A stretch of 64,000 bases of DNA from Pedobacter cryoconitis. Lineage in GTDB: Bacteria > Bacteroidota > Bacteroidia > Sphingobacteriales > Sphingobacteriaceae. Positions 35,139 through 45,226 of the stretch are shown one piece after another (the stretch's first letter is position 1; every line of letters begins with the position of its first letter). The notes below the pieces were generated by a model that saw only the letters and a list, made by a program, of their open reading frames with translations, was not told where the DNA came from and did no database searches. The DNA is taken from NCBI RefSeq assembly GCF_001590605.1, contig NZ_CP014504.1, forward strand, positions 434,001-498,000, in the 5' to 3' direction. A program made the position numbers and the translations under genes.

Positions 35139-36164
35139 ATGAACCGAAAATATTTCATTTCCTCTCTGGTTACCTCAGCAATCGTATTTCCAAGCTTAAA
35201 AAGCCGGGCTGATTTCCCAGTAGAAGAAGAGATCAGCAAGATTAAAATCCCACCTTATCTAAAACCCGGTGATACTATAGCCATTACTAGTCCTGCTGGT
35301 TCGATTAGCTTATCAGGTATCCAGCCCGCTGTTCAGTTGATGGAAAGCTGGGGATACAAAATTACAATTGGCTCAACCATAGGGAAAAAAGATTTCACCT
35401 ATGGAGGCACAGACAAAGAAAGACTCGATGACCTGCAACAACAATTAGATAATCCGGCTATCCAAGCAATTATGTGCGCCAGGGGTGGCTATGGTATTGT
35501 TCGTATTATTGATCAGCTGGATTTTACTGAATTTATCAAACACCCTAAATGGTTAATTGGATTTAGCGATGTCACCGTTTTACACTGCCATATTAATCAG
35601 AATTTTGGCATAGCAACCCTGCATGCTAAAATGTGTAATAGCTTTCCCGACGATTGGACTAAAGCAGAACCCATACAGATTTCTACAATCTTATCGATCA
35701 GACAAGCATTAGCTGGCGAAGATTTTAAATATACTGCTCCCACAACACAATCAAACCGGTTAGGTAAAGCAGAAGGAGTGCTAGTAGGAGGTAATCTCAG
35801 TATTATCGCCAGTAATTCTGGTACAAAATCAGATCTGGACACTGCTGGTAAAATCCTGTTCCTGGAAGATACAGGTGAATATTTGTACAACATTGACAGG
35901 ATGTTCTGGAATCTGAAGCGAACAGGAAAACTAGCTCATCTTGCAGGATTGATCATTGGAGGATTTTCTGCAAAACCAGATGACCCAGGCGAAATATTTG
36001 GTAAAACAACCGAAGAAATTGTGATGGAGAAAGTTAAGGAATATGATTACCCGGTTTGTTTCAATTTTCCTTCAGGGCATCAACGTGCTAACTTTGCACT
36101 GAAATGTGGAACCCAACATCTGCTTGAAGTTGGAAAGGAAGGAAGCATACTCCGCTCATTATAA
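35139..36164 (+). CDS. LD-carboxypeptidase, peptidase family S66
   Basis: A 341-residue peptidoglycan-recycling enzyme that removes the terminal D-alanine from muropeptide tetrapeptides. The nucleophile is Ser143 in IGFSDVTVLH, the conserved acidic block is LEDTGEYLYNIDRM (from residue 242), and the catalytic histidine is His314 in SGHQRANFALKCG. The block MCARGGYGIVRIIDQLD is also typical. Unlike cytosolic LdcA it begins with an export-like N-terminus (MNRKYFISSLVTSAIVFPSLKSRA), so it may act in the periplasm. It follows the Dph6-like gene by 18 bases. Confidence 0.93.
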   Translation: MNRKYFISSLVTSAIVFPSLKSRADFPVEEEISKIKIPPYLKPGDTIAITSPAGSISLSGIQPAVQLMESWGYKITIGSTIGKKDFTYGGTDKERLDDLQQQLDNPAIQAIMCARGGYGIVRIIDQLDFTEFIKHPKWLIGFSDVTVLHCHINQNFGIATLHAKMCNSFPDDWTKAEPIQISTILSIRQALAGEDFKYTAPTTQSNRLGKAEGVLVGGNLSIIASNSGTKSDLDTAGKILFLEDTGEYLYNIDRMFWNLKRTGKLAHLAGLIIGGFSAKPDDPGEIFGKTTEEIVMEKVKEYDYPVCFNFPSGHQRANFALKCGTQHLLEVGKEGSILRSL

Positions 36165-36245
36165 TAATCAGGCGTTTTATTTTTCCTGAAAGTTTATTTG
36201 TCATTTTAAAGTCTTGTTTTAAATCAGTCTAAATAATAACTGTTT

Positions 36246-36255
36246 AGTGATCACT
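36246..36255. promoter_or_regulatory. palindrome AGTGATCACT upstream of siderophore receptor
   Basis: A perfect 10-base palindrome just upstream of the -7 element and close to where a -33 element would lie. It could be an operator, for example for an iron-responsive repressor, but no known box is matched with certainty. Confidence 0.25.
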
Positions 36256-36263
36256 TGATATTG

Positions 36264-36271
36264 TAAGTTTG
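36264..36271 (+). promoter_or_regulatory. candidate -7 element of siderophore-receptor promoter
   Basis: TAAGTTTG matches the Bacteroidota -7 consensus TAnnTTTG exactly, 28 bases before the ATG. TTTAG at 36243-36247 is a possible but imperfect -33 element at 16-17 bases spacing. Confidence 0.45.
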
Positions 36272-36299
36272 TAGCCTCAAACAACACACATCAATATTT

Positions 36300-38687
36300 A
36301 TGCTTTTTTCAACAACAAAAGTCGCTGTAACCGCATTTTTTCTTTTGCTGGTTACTTCAGTTTCCTTCGCTCAAACAGGAGGGATTAAAGGAATTATAAA
36401 AACATCAGACGGGGTACCAGTAGAACTGGCTATGGTTGCAATTAAGGGCGTTGCCAATACTGCCACTGATAAAGAAGGTCAGTACCTATTGAAGAATATT
36501 CCAGCCGGCACCTATACTATAGCTGCACGCCTGGTAGGATTAAACTCAGTAGCTCAAAATGTGACTGTAAACAAAGGAGAAACGATAATTGTGAACCTCA
36601 CCTTTAATGCCTCTAGTCAGCAATTAAAAGAGGTCATTGTGAGCGGTGGAAAAACCAATAAATTCGCAGTGAAGGAAAGTAATTTTGTTGCAAAAATGCC
36701 TTTGAAGAATCTCGAAAATCCGCAGGTCTATTCTGTCGTTTCTAAAGAGCTGATGGCAGAGCAGCAAATCACTAACTATGATGATGCTTTGAAAAACGTT
36801 CCTGGAATTGATAAGTTATGGTCTTCTACAGGACGTAGCGGAGACGGTGCAGGCTATTTTTCTCTCAGAGGATTTGCTGTGCAGCCTACACTGGTAAATG
36901 GTCTGCCAGGTTTAACCAATGGAAGTCTGGATGTTTCTAATGTAGAGCGTATCGAAGTGCTTAAAGGCCCATCAGGAACTTTATTTGGTAGCAGTTTGAT
37001 TTCTTACGGTGGATTAATTAATACAGTAACCAAACAACCATTTGATGGTACTGCAACAGATGTCAGTTATACTGCAGGAAGTTATGGCCTGAATAGAATA
37101 ACTGCCGACTTCAATACAGCACTGGACAAAGACCATAAAGTACTTTTCAGGGTGAATGCAGCTTACCACGATGAAAACAGTTTTCAGGATGCAGGATTTA
37201 AGAAAACAAGATTTATCGCACCATCTCTATCCTATAAAGTAAATGACAGATTATCTTTCTTATTGAATACTCAATTTTTGAGCGCAGAAGGTACAAATCC
37301 TACGATGCTGTTTTTCGACAGAGGTACCGCACTTAAAGTGAATACACTGGCAGGCTTAAACTATGATCCTAAAAAATCATTTACCAATAATAACCTGAGC
37401 ATTAAAACTCCGGTTGCCAGTATGCAAGCGCAAATGAATTATAAAATATCAGATCAGTGGAATTCTCAAACTGTAATTTCCAGAGGTACAGCGAAATCTG
37501 ATGGTTACTACTCTTATTTATATGAATCTTCGAAATCTGTTGCCGGATCTTCTAAATTTGACCGTTACATCAGTGATCAGAATTCTACTACAGAAACAAC
37601 TGACATTCAACAGAACTTCACAGGCGACTTTCAAATTGGTGGAATGCGCAATAGAATTGTTGCCGGGCTCGACTATTTCAACAGGACATTTATAGACAAT
37701 AGCTCAGCTTATGCAGGCTTAGGTTTGGTTACGTTAGGAGGAACTGACACGGGAGTACTAACCAAACAAAACGCAGATGCTGCGATAGCTGCAGCAAACA
37801 GTTACAATAACAGCAATACCAATCAACAAGTTTACAGCGCCTATGTATCAGATGTCCTGAACTTCACCCCAGCGCTTTCAGGAATGTTCAGTTTACGCGT
37901 AGACAGATTTCAAAATGGAGGGCAAACTGCTGCGGCTGCAGACAGGTACTCACAGACAGCATTATCCCCTAAATTCGGATTAGTATATCAGGTATTAAAA
38001 GATAAACTTTCTGTTTTTGGAAATTACATGAACGGTTTTACCAATGTTCCGCCAGCAAATGTGTCTATAGATGGGATCTCTTCTACAAAAACTTTCAAAC
38101 CAGAACATGCCAATCAATGGGAAACAGGAGTAAAGACAGATCTATTTGAAGGTAAACTGACTGCTTCATTGAGCTATTATGATATTCGTGTAGCCAATGT
38201 GATCTTGAATAGCGGTCAGAATGATGTTTCACAAGGCGGTAAAAACTACAGTAAAGGGTTTGAAGTAGAAATACAAGCTAACCCCTTTCCTGGTTTTAAT
38301 ATAAACGCAGGTTATAGTAAAAATACAAGTAAACTAACAGGGGCAAGTGCAGATTATGAAGGCAGAAGACCAGAAAGTGCAGGGCCGGAAGATCTTATAA
38401 ATGCTTGGTTTAGCTATAAAATTATGAATGGAAGTGCAAAGGGACTAGGTTTTGGCTTTGGCGGAAATTATGCTGGAAAGAATCGGATCTTGAACAGAGC
38501 AACAACTGGCGTGTTTACACTTCCTTCTTATACAGTACTGAGCGCTTCAGTTTCTTATGGTGTAAAGGCTTTTACTTTTGCATTTAAAATGGATAATTTT
38601 ACCAATAAAGAATATTATAAAGGTTGGAGTACAATTGAACCAATGAGACCAAGAACAGCAACAGGTACCATTAGTTATCACTTTTAA
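36300..38687 (+). CDS. TonB-dependent siderophore receptor
   Basis: A 795-residue outer-membrane receptor. A signal peptide ends at VSFAQ (near residue 25). A CarboxypepD_reg-like domain covers about 27-112, then comes a TonB-box region (LKEVIVSGGKTNKF) and a plug of the siderophore type: YSVVSKELMAEQQITNYDDALKNVPGI, GYFSLRGFAVQPTLVNGLPGL and VERIEVLKGPSGTLFGSS, then the barrel ending ATGTISYHF. It imports ferric chelates using TonB energy. No siderophore synthesis genes are beside it, so it probably takes up a foreign siderophore. Regulation by iron is likely from the family but only weakly supported by the upstream palindrome. Confidence 0.93.
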   Translation: MLFSTTKVAVTAFFLLLVTSVSFAQTGGIKGIIKTSDGVPVELAMVAIKGVANTATDKEGQYLLKNIPAGTYTIAARLVGLNSVAQNVTVNKGETIIVNLTFNASSQQLKEVIVSGGKTNKFAVKESNFVAKMPLKNLENPQVYSVVSKELMAEQQITNYDDALKNVPGIDKLWSSTGRSGDGAGYFSLRGFAVQPTLVNGLPGLTNGSLDVSNVERIEVLKGPSGTLFGSSLISYGGLINTVTKQPFDGTATDVSYTAGSYGLNRITADFNTALDKDHKVLFRVNAAYHDENSFQDAGFKKTRFIAPSLSYKVNDRLSFLLNTQFLSAEGTNPTMLFFDRGTALKVNTLAGLNYDPKKSFTNNNLSIKTPVASMQAQMNYKISDQWNSQTVISRGTAKSDGYYSYLYESSKSVAGSSKFDRYISDQNSTTETTDIQQNFTGDFQIGGMRNRIVAGLDYFNRTFIDNSSAYAGLGLVTLGGTDTGVLTKQNADAAIAAANSYNNSNTNQQVYSAYVSDVLNFTPALSGMFSLRVDRFQNGGQTAAAADRYSQTALSPKFGLVYQVLKDKLSVFGNYMNGFTNVPPANVSIDGISSTKTFKPEHANQWETGVKTDLFEGKLTASLSYYDIRVANVILNSGQNDVSQGGKNYSKGFEVEIQANPFPGFNINAGYSKNTSKLTGASADYEGRRPESAGPEDLINAWFSYKIMNGSAKGLGFGFGGNYAGKNRILNRATTGVFTLPSYTVLSASVSYGVKAFTFAFKMDNFTNKEYYKGWSTIEPMRPRTATGTISYHF

Positions 38688-38701
38688 TATAAAAAACAGT
38701 T

Positions 38702-38743
38702 AAAAAGTCCTTATTTGCGTCATGTAGGTAAGGACTTTTTTTT
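38702..38743 (+). terminator. strong terminator of siderophore-receptor gene
   Basis: AAAAAGTCCTTA (38702-38713) pairs perfectly with TAAGGACTTTTT (38729-38740), followed by more T to 38743. It lies 14 bases after the stop. Confidence 0.9.
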
Positions 38744-39077
38744 GTTTTTAATGATTTCGTGTTCATATTTAATGATTTTTTATATTTTAAAATTCTTTTT
38801 CCAATATAAATATCGCTCAAACATTAATTTGTCTCCTGTTTTCTTATTTTAATGGTTATTTACAGTGTTTTTGAGCCGTTTTGTTGGTTTATGTTTTGTT
38901 TTTAATGGTTAATTGTTGTTTTTTGTAGTATTATTTCTGTTTTTTGATTAAGATTATTGTTTTTTTTACGTCATTTTGTGATTGTAATTTTTAAAATTTT
39001 ATTAGTCTGGTTATTGTATTGTATCGAAATTGTTATATTAAGGCAACTACAATTAACTAAAAACTAAACTAAATTTT
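38744..39077 (+). other. T-rich leader region before SusC gene with TTTAATGRTT repeats
   Basis: About 330 bases with very strong T bias on the plus strand and no open frame. The motif TTTAATG(A/G)TT occurs four times, at 38747-38756, 38768-38777, 38848-38857 and 38901-38910. This stretch must hold the promoter of the SusC/SusD operon; I could not pick a clear -33/-7 pair. Confidence 0.4.
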
Positions 39078-42000
39078 ATGAAGAAAATTCTAACGATCTT
39101 TTTCGTGATGATGCTATGTGCAAATTTTGCAATAGCTCAGGAAAGAACCATTACAGGTACGGTTACAGCAAAAGAGGATAACCTACCTCTGCCAGGCGTA
39201 ACTATTCGTTTTAAAGGCGCCAAGGGCGGAACCCAAACAAAAGCAGATGGAAAGTTTTCTGTCAAAGTACCCGCAACAGTAACTACCCTTGAAATTTCCT
39301 CTCTCGGCTTTATTACCCAGGAGAGGATAATTGGCAAATCGTCTGTGTGGAACATTGTGATGGAAAACAGTGCTCAAACCCTTAGCGATGTTGTTGTTGT
39401 AGGTTACGGCACACAAAAAAGAGGGGAAATTACTGGAAGCAGTTCCTCTGTAACCGGAGCCGCGATTGCGCAAAAACCAATTCAAAGTCTGGAAGCTGGT
39501 TTAGCAGGGCGCGCCTCCGGTGTACAAATTACTGTTCCTTCCGGCGTTCTGAATTCACCACCCGTATTCCGAATTCGCGGAACAAATTCAATCTCATTGA
39601 GTTCTCAGCCACTATTTGTTATTGACGGTATCGTAGCTACCTCAGGAGATGCTTCAAATGTAGCTTCGCTAACCGCTGCGGCAACTAATCCTTTGGCTAG
39701 CATCAATCCAAATGATATTGAGAGTATTGACATCGCAAAAGATGCAGCATCCACTGCTATATATGGGAGCAGGGCAGCGAATGGAGTTGTATTTGTGACC
39801 ACAAAAAAAGGTAAAACAGGAGTTCCCAGAATAAATTATGACAATTGGGTTGGCTGGTCAAGCCCTTACCGTCTGCCAAAATTATTAGATGCATTTCAGT
39901 ATACAGATTATAAAAATGAAGCTGTAGCAAATGCGAATTCAATTCGGGCAGGCAGCGTAAATATTATAGTGAACGGAGTTTCGCGATTACCGAAATTTGC
40001 GCTGACTAATGGTCCCGATGGGCAGCCAATTAACACCAGATGGTATGATTATGCTTATCATACAGGTTTTTCTCAAAATCATAATGCGAATATCTCTGGT
40101 GGTACTGAAAATACAAAGTATTACATGGGCGCAGGTTATTCCGATCAGCAAGGTATTTACATCAAGAATAGCTTTAAAAGATTAAATGCACTGTTTAATA
40201 TAGATAGTAAAATTAATGATTACCTGTCCATTGGAGGTAAGTTAGCTTATTCAAATGAGAGAAATCTTGCAGGTATCAATTCAGGATCTAACTATGGTGA
40301 TGCTTATGGCACTTCTGGCGTAGCAAGAACAGCATTGGTCAATGCACCAAATGTTTCCCCTTACAATAACGATGGGAGCTTTAATCTGGGAGCTACATTT
40401 GTAGGACCGATGAACAATGTGGTCAGTGGTAACCAGGTTGGGTTCTATAACTTTGCACAAGTACTTTCTAAGAACAGAGAAAACAATGAAACAGATCATA
40501 TCCAATCTAACGCCTATATACAGCTCAATCCTTTTAAATGGTTATCACTGAGGTCTGTTTATGGGATTGATAACATCAATTCTGACAATGATATTTTTTA
40601 CAATCCGGTACACGGACCGGGGCAGGGGCTGAATGGTCAGGCCTTTGGGATCTTCAGAAAAAGAAAAAACTGGGTCTGGACTAATACTGCACAGGCAAAT
40701 TTAACTACGGGCAAGCATAACTTTAATGCGTTACTCGGTCAGGAACAGCAAAGAAATACCGTGACTGGTTATGGCATAGACCGTCAGGGATTAGCAGACC
40801 CGGATTATAATGTGGTACAAGCAGGTTTTACATTAAATAATGCTTCATCAATGATTTATGGTGAAAACTATCTGTTGTCTTATTTTGGACGTTTGAACTA
40901 TAACTTTGACGGAAAATACTTCCTGAGCGGTAACTTAAGACAAGATGAATACTCGGCATTAGGGCAAAAGAAAGGAACTTTCTGGGGAGTTTCTGCAGGA
41001 TGGGAAATCACTAAAGAAGAGTTCTGGAAAAACAGCAGCTTAGAAAATATCTTCAGTAGTTTTAAACTAAGAGGTAGTTACGGTAAAGTTGGTAATATTG
41101 GCGGTATTGACGATTATGCGACCTTAACAACTTTCACCTCGGGATTATATGGTGGCGCTGCTACTTCTATCTATAATGCTGCTGGTAATACCCAATTGAA
41201 GTGGGAGACCAGTAAAAAAACAGATATAGGTTTCAATTTTGGAATTCTAAAGAACAGGTTAACTGCCGAAGTTGCTTATTATAAAAACAACATCGACGGG
41301 CTCATTATTAATGTTCCGCAAGCCCCATCTGCAGGTGTGCCGACCAGTATTTTACTGAACGCAGGTACCATGTATAATAAAGGATTTGAATTTTCACTAA
41401 ATGCAACCCCGGTACAGACCGCAGCATTCAGCTGGACAAGTAATTTCAATATCTCATTCAACAAAAACGAGATCACATCTCTTGCTCCGGGGCTGAAAGA
41501 AATCATCTTTGCTACCGGAAGTACTTCAACCGGAGAGAACGTAAACAGAACTGCACCTGGTTATTCCATTGGATATCTTTATGTAGTTAAAACTGCAGGT
41601 GTAGATCAGGCCACAGGTAACCGGATATTTTTAAATGCTGCCGGCAGGAAAGTGACTTATCAGCACATTGTACCAACCGGACAATCCAATTGGAAATACC
41701 TTGATAATGGAACCACAGCACCAGCAATTACACAAAGTGCTGACGCAGTAATGTATAAAAACTCTTCCCCAAAAGTTTATGGTGGATTTGACAATACTTT
41801 CCGTTACAAAGGATTTGATTTAAACGTGATGCTGACCTATCAACTGGGCTTTTACGTTTCTTACGGAACCAACGCAGGTTTGCACGATCAGCGCTACTGG
41901 AATAACGCAGTGGATGTATTGAACCGCTGGCAGAAACAAGGAGATATAACTGATTTTCCAAGAGCAGTTTATGGCGATAATGTTTCCTATGGTAATACTA

Positions 42001-42272
42001 TTCCATTGGACATCAATGTGTTTAAAGCTGATTTCGTTAAATTAAAGAATCTGTCTTTCGGTTATACTTTTCCTAAATCGATTTTAGAAAAAACAAAGCT
42101 CAATAACCTTCGGGTTTTTGTAGCCGGACAGAACCTTGCGATTATCACAAAATACCCAGGCCCTGATCCTGAAGTTGCTTCGAATGGTTTAAATCCGGGT
42201 GGGCAAGGATCAGATAGAAACTCCGGTCCAAATTCAAGAACCTATACCATGGGACTTAGTGTAAGCTTTTAA
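39078..42272 (+). CDS. SusC/RagA family TonB-linked outer-membrane transporter
   Basis: A 1064-residue beta-barrel transporter. A signal peptide (LTIFFVMMLCANFAIAQ) is followed by a CarboxypepD_reg-like domain (RTITGTVTAKEDNLPLPGVTIRFKG), the canonical TonB box DVVVVGYGTQKR, a plug (SLEAGLAGRASGVQITVPSGVLNS, VIDGIVATSGD) and a barrel ending YTMGLSVSF. It imports the ligand captured by the SusD protein encoded 19 bases downstream. No glycan-degrading enzymes or sigma/anti-sigma pair are linked, so the substrate is unknown. The two SusC proteins of this window are not close copies of each other. Confidence 0.97.
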   Translation: MKKILTIFFVMMLCANFAIAQERTITGTVTAKEDNLPLPGVTIRFKGAKGGTQTKADGKFSVKVPATVTTLEISSLGFITQERIIGKSSVWNIVMENSAQTLSDVVVVGYGTQKRGEITGSSSSVTGAAIAQKPIQSLEAGLAGRASGVQITVPSGVLNSPPVFRIRGTNSISLSSQPLFVIDGIVATSGDASNVASLTAAATNPLASINPNDIESIDIAKDAASTAIYGSRAANGVVFVTTKKGKTGVPRINYDNWVGWSSPYRLPKLLDAFQYTDYKNEAVANANSIRAGSVNIIVNGVSRLPKFALTNGPDGQPINTRWYDYAYHTGFSQNHNANISGGTENTKYYMGAGYSDQQGIYIKNSFKRLNALFNIDSKINDYLSIGGKLAYSNERNLAGINSGSNYGDAYGTSGVARTALVNAPNVSPYNNDGSFNLGATFVGPMNNVVSGNQVGFYNFAQVLSKNRENNETDHIQSNAYIQLNPFKWLSLRSVYGIDNINSDNDIFYNPVHGPGQGLNGQAFGIFRKRKNWVWTNTAQANLTTGKHNFNALLGQEQQRNTVTGYGIDRQGLADPDYNVVQAGFTLNNASSMIYGENYLLSYFGRLNYNFDGKYFLSGNLRQDEYSALGQKKGTFWGVSAGWEITKEEFWKNSSLENIFSSFKLRGSYGKVGNIGGIDDYATLTTFTSGLYGGAATSIYNAAGNTQLKWETSKKTDIGFNFGILKNRLTAEVAYYKNNIDGLIINVPQAPSAGVPTSILLNAGTMYNKGFEFSLNATPVQTAAFSWTSNFNISFNKNEITSLAPGLKEIIFATGSTSTGENVNRTAPGYSIGYLYVVKTAGVDQATGNRIFLNAAGRKVTYQHIVPTGQSNWKYLDNGTTAPAITQSADAVMYKNSSPKVYGGFDNTFRYKGFDLNVMLTYQLGFYVSYGTNAGLHDQRYWNNAVDVLNRWQKQGDITDFPRAVYGDNVSYGNTIPLDINVFKADFVKLKNLSFGYTFPKSILEKTKLNNLRVFVAGQNLAIITKYPGPDPEVASNGLNPGGQGSDRNSGPNSRTYTMGLSVSF

Positions 42273-42291
42273 TTGATCAAAATAGAAAATC

Positions 42292-43746
42292 ATGAATAAA
42301 AAATATATAATTATAACGGCAATATATAGCTTTATGCTAGTATCAGGTGCCTGTAAAAAAGAACTCCTTAACCCAATATCTCAAACTACTGTTGCTAGTG
42401 ATAATGCATTTGATACACCACTGCGTATCGAAAATCAGGCCTTGTCTCTGTACGGATCTTTAAAACATGGAAATTTCTATGGTGGCAGGTATGTAGTCTA
42501 CGGCAATTTAAGAGGAGAAGACTTTATCAATGAAACCAGTAACCTGGTTACCGCATCAGATGTATGGAGTATGAATGTTGCGAACAGTGCAACTTCCGTA
42601 AAAACACTGTGGTCACAAGGATACCTGACCATCAACAGATGTAATGTCTTTATTGACGGCATGACCGAAAAGGGGACAGCAGTAGTAGGTGCTCCTTCGA
42701 CTGCCAAATACATTGCTGAAGCCAGGTTAATCAGGGCCTTATCTTATTACAGCTTGCTACAGGTTTTTGCTAGACCTTACTTAGATGGGAATGGGAATAA
42801 ACCCGGATTACCGCTTAGATTAACAGGGATTACAGCCCCAGGATCTTCCGATCTGGCCAGAAGTACCGTAGCGCAGCTATACGATCAGATTATTGCAGAT
42901 TTAAATTTTGCAGAGACAAATTTGTCTTTAACAAACACAACTTCTAATGTAACAAGGGCACATCGTAATACAGCCATCGCATTAAAAACCCGCGTATATC
43001 TGAGCATGGGTAAATACGCTGAAGTAATTACTGAAGCTAATAAAATAGTTCCCGCAGTTGCACCTTTCAAAGCAACAAGTGGTGTCCCTAATGAAATGCA
43101 AGCTGATCTTGCTTCAGTATTTAAAACATACACAACTGCTGAATCTGTATTTTCATTACCCATGTCTTCTTCTGCAATTCCGCTGGATAACCCTGGTACT
43201 CAAAACTCTTTAGCCTCTTATTTTTATATGACAGCAAGTGTACCCGGCACAACAGAATATTCTTTGAATTCAACAGGGATTCTGGCTAATACAGGATGGA
43301 AAGCAACTGACCTGAGGAGGAACTTAATCTTTAACAAAGCTGATGGTAAGAAATATATTGCTAAGTTCACAGCGCCAAGTCCTTATACAGACTGGGTGCC
43401 TGTTATCAGGTGGTCTGAAGTGTTGCTAAATCTTGCAGAAGCAAGAGTGCGCAGCTCAAATTCAATTGATCCACAAGCACTATTGTTGATTAATGCGGTA
43501 CGCCAGCGCTCAGATGCAACCACAGTGATTGCTCCCGCATCTGTTGCTGCATTTACTGATGCTTTAATATTAGAAAGAAGAATAGAATTTTTAGGTGAAG
43601 GCTTAAGAGGTCCTGATCTGACCAGATTATTGCTCACTATTCCAGCTAAAGGAAGCGCACCATCTAAAGGTCCTGCCGAAAATGGATATATCTGGCCAAT
43701 TTCTTCGGATGAACTTTCTTTAAATAAATTAATGACAGATAATTAA
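42292..43746 (+). CDS. SusD/RagB family surface lipoprotein
   Basis: A 484-residue outer-membrane lipoprotein that partners the SusC transporter just upstream. The lipobox is VSGAC, with Cys20 as anchor, followed by KKELLNPISQTTVASDNAFDT, the typical SusD start. The canonical SusD/RagB blocks are present: AEARLIRALSYYSLLQVFARPYLDGNG, RWSEVLLNLAEARVR, LLINAVRQRSDA and ILERRIEFLGEGLRGPDLTR. The conserved R-x-EF-x-GE motif near the C-terminus is intact. It captures the substrate at the cell surface. A strong bidirectional terminator follows. Confidence 0.97.
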   Translation: MNKKYIIITAIYSFMLVSGACKKELLNPISQTTVASDNAFDTPLRIENQALSLYGSLKHGNFYGGRYVVYGNLRGEDFINETSNLVTASDVWSMNVANSATSVKTLWSQGYLTINRCNVFIDGMTEKGTAVVGAPSTAKYIAEARLIRALSYYSLLQVFARPYLDGNGNKPGLPLRLTGITAPGSSDLARSTVAQLYDQIIADLNFAETNLSLTNTTSNVTRAHRNTAIALKTRVYLSMGKYAEVITEANKIVPAVAPFKATSGVPNEMQADLASVFKTYTTAESVFSLPMSSSAIPLDNPGTQNSLASYFYMTASVPGTTEYSLNSTGILANTGWKATDLRRNLIFNKADGKKYIAKFTAPSPYTDWVPVIRWSEVLLNLAEARVRSSNSIDPQALLLINAVRQRSDATTVIAPASVAAFTDALILERRIEFLGEGLRGPDLTRLLLTIPAKGSAPSKGPAENGYIWPISSDELSLNKLMTDN

Positions 43747-43762
43747 TGGAAGTTAATTAATC

Positions 43763-43805
43763 TTATAAGAAGATCTCTGAATACTATTCAGAGATCTTCT
43801 TATAA
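43763..43805. terminator. 20-bp perfect stem between convergent genes
   Basis: The 20 bases at 43763-43782 are the exact reverse complement of 43786-43805 around a 3-base loop (ACT). The hairpin lies between the SusD stop (43746) and the end of the minus-strand S41 gene (43829), so it can end both transcripts. There is no long T run. Confidence 0.8.
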
Positions 43806-43828
43806 CTTATGTGATCAATTTGCCTTAT

Positions 43829-45214
43829 CTAATCCACCTGCCTTATCTGATCCATCGCCTTATCTGTAAAACCATCTCCACTGTAAAAACTATTGTAGAA
43901 ATCCAGTCGATTTCTTGAATAATTCAGCTCATTAATTACCGGGACACCCGTTCCCTCGTAAGTTTTTCCATTACTATCGGTATAAATTTCATTCGATAAA
44001 CTAAACTCCCATCCATTAGGCAACTCTTTCCATAAAATTTCTGAGAAGATACCAGCAGTTCTTGTACCCATTGTTCTAATATTCGGGTAGTGCTGAGCTG
44101 CTAAGGCGAAAATTTCTGCCGCACTCGCTGTCTGACCACTTAAAAGTATGCAGACCTTACCTTTGTAAGCAGAATTTGCGGGCTGCAAAATGTATTTTTG
44201 CTTTGCTGTATTACCTTGATCAGTTCTGGCCTCCACAGAAAGCACATGCTTACTTTCACCAACAAAATAACTTAAAAGCCTCAAAGCCACCGTCTCCAGT
44301 CCACCACCATTAAAACGAAGATCAATAACTATTGAATCAGACTGCCCAATATCAGCCAGGATCTTTTTCATAATCTGGTCTACACCGTTAATTTCATCCT
44401 CAAATTGCATCAGAGGTAACCTGGAGTCTTTAACCTGATCATATTTCTTAGCAAAATCAGGTTGATACTTGTCAGCTGGAGATACATAAGCTGAAAAGTT
44501 ATTCATATCCTTAATCATCAGATAACCAATCTTTGTACTTTTCAACTTTCCCCAATTGATCACCCCATTATTATAAGTGTGTTTATCTACTAAATATCTT
44601 TCTTGTATCGCCTTAACGATATCATCCTTTTTTCTCCTGATTACAGGAGCTGCTACAGCTACTTTTGTTTTCAGTTCATCCGGAACTTCCAATCTGATAT
44701 GACCATCGCCTATTTTTTTAACGATTTCTCTTAAGATATCAGCTAATTCCTTTTCAGAACTTATTTTTTTTACCCTTGGCAGGTAATCTTCATAAACCTG
44801 TTTCCAATTTATATTTCGTTCCCTGAAAAATGCATAATTATCATTGAAGGTCTCCCAGAAAACTTTGAAGTTTTCCTCATAAGAAGCTGCAGCACTGTCG
44901 GGGTGAGTACACATCGGAGGCAATGAATCAACCCGTTTAAAAATATAATTTACAATTCCACCTGGATTAAGGATAAGTTCATTCTTATCCAATGAAACAA
45001 TTGTAAACCTTCCACTCATCTTGCCTTCCGCAAGCGCTTTACAGTTCATGTTATTCGTATTGTAGTAAGTATAAGTAGAATCCTCAATCTTTAAGCATCT
45101 GCCGTAGCCCTGTTGGACCCAGGAAGTATTTTTGAACTGATTTTCTGGATTTTGCTGGGCACTGGCACCCAGGGCCATGAGCAGTACGCAAATAGTGAAA
45201 TTGAAATTTATCAT
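43829..45214 (-). CDS. secreted S41 family peptidase (tricorn/IRBP-like)
   Basis: A 461-residue exported protease. The signal peptide ends near residue 19 (LGASAQ). Residues about 110-180 are an N-terminal helical cap containing GDGH (His172), and the S41 core follows: DLRFNGGG at 298-305 and the nucleophile Ser364 in SGQTASAAEIF, then MGTRTAGIFSE. The GDGH and the Arg where CtpA has its lysine point to the tricorn-core type with a Ser-His-Ser-Glu system rather than the Ser-Lys dyad. Role and substrate are unknown. The first 100 residues resemble a small beta domain. It is 12 bases downstream of the permease gene, hence in one operon. Confidence 0.9.
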   Translation of the reverse strand: MINFNFTICVLLMALGASAQQNPENQFKNTSWVQQGYGRCLKIEDSTYTYYNTNNMNCKALAEGKMSGRFTIVSLDKNELILNPGGIVNYIFKRVDSLPPMCTHPDSAAASYEENFKVFWETFNDNYAFFRERNINWKQVYEDYLPRVKKISSEKELADILREIVKKIGDGHIRLEVPDELKTKVAVAAPVIRRKKDDIVKAIQERYLVDKHTYNNGVINWGKLKSTKIGYLMIKDMNNFSAYVSPADKYQPDFAKKYDQVKDSRLPLMQFEDEINGVDQIMKKILADIGQSDSIVIDLRFNGGGLETVALRLLSYFVGESKHVLSVEARTDQGNTAKQKYILQPANSAYKGKVCILLSGQTASAAEIFALAAQHYPNIRTMGTRTAGIFSEILWKELPNGWEFSLSNEIYTDSNGKTYEGTGVPVINELNYSRNRLDFYNSFYSGDGFTDKAMDQIRQVD

Positions 45215-45226
45215 GTTTTTAGAATC

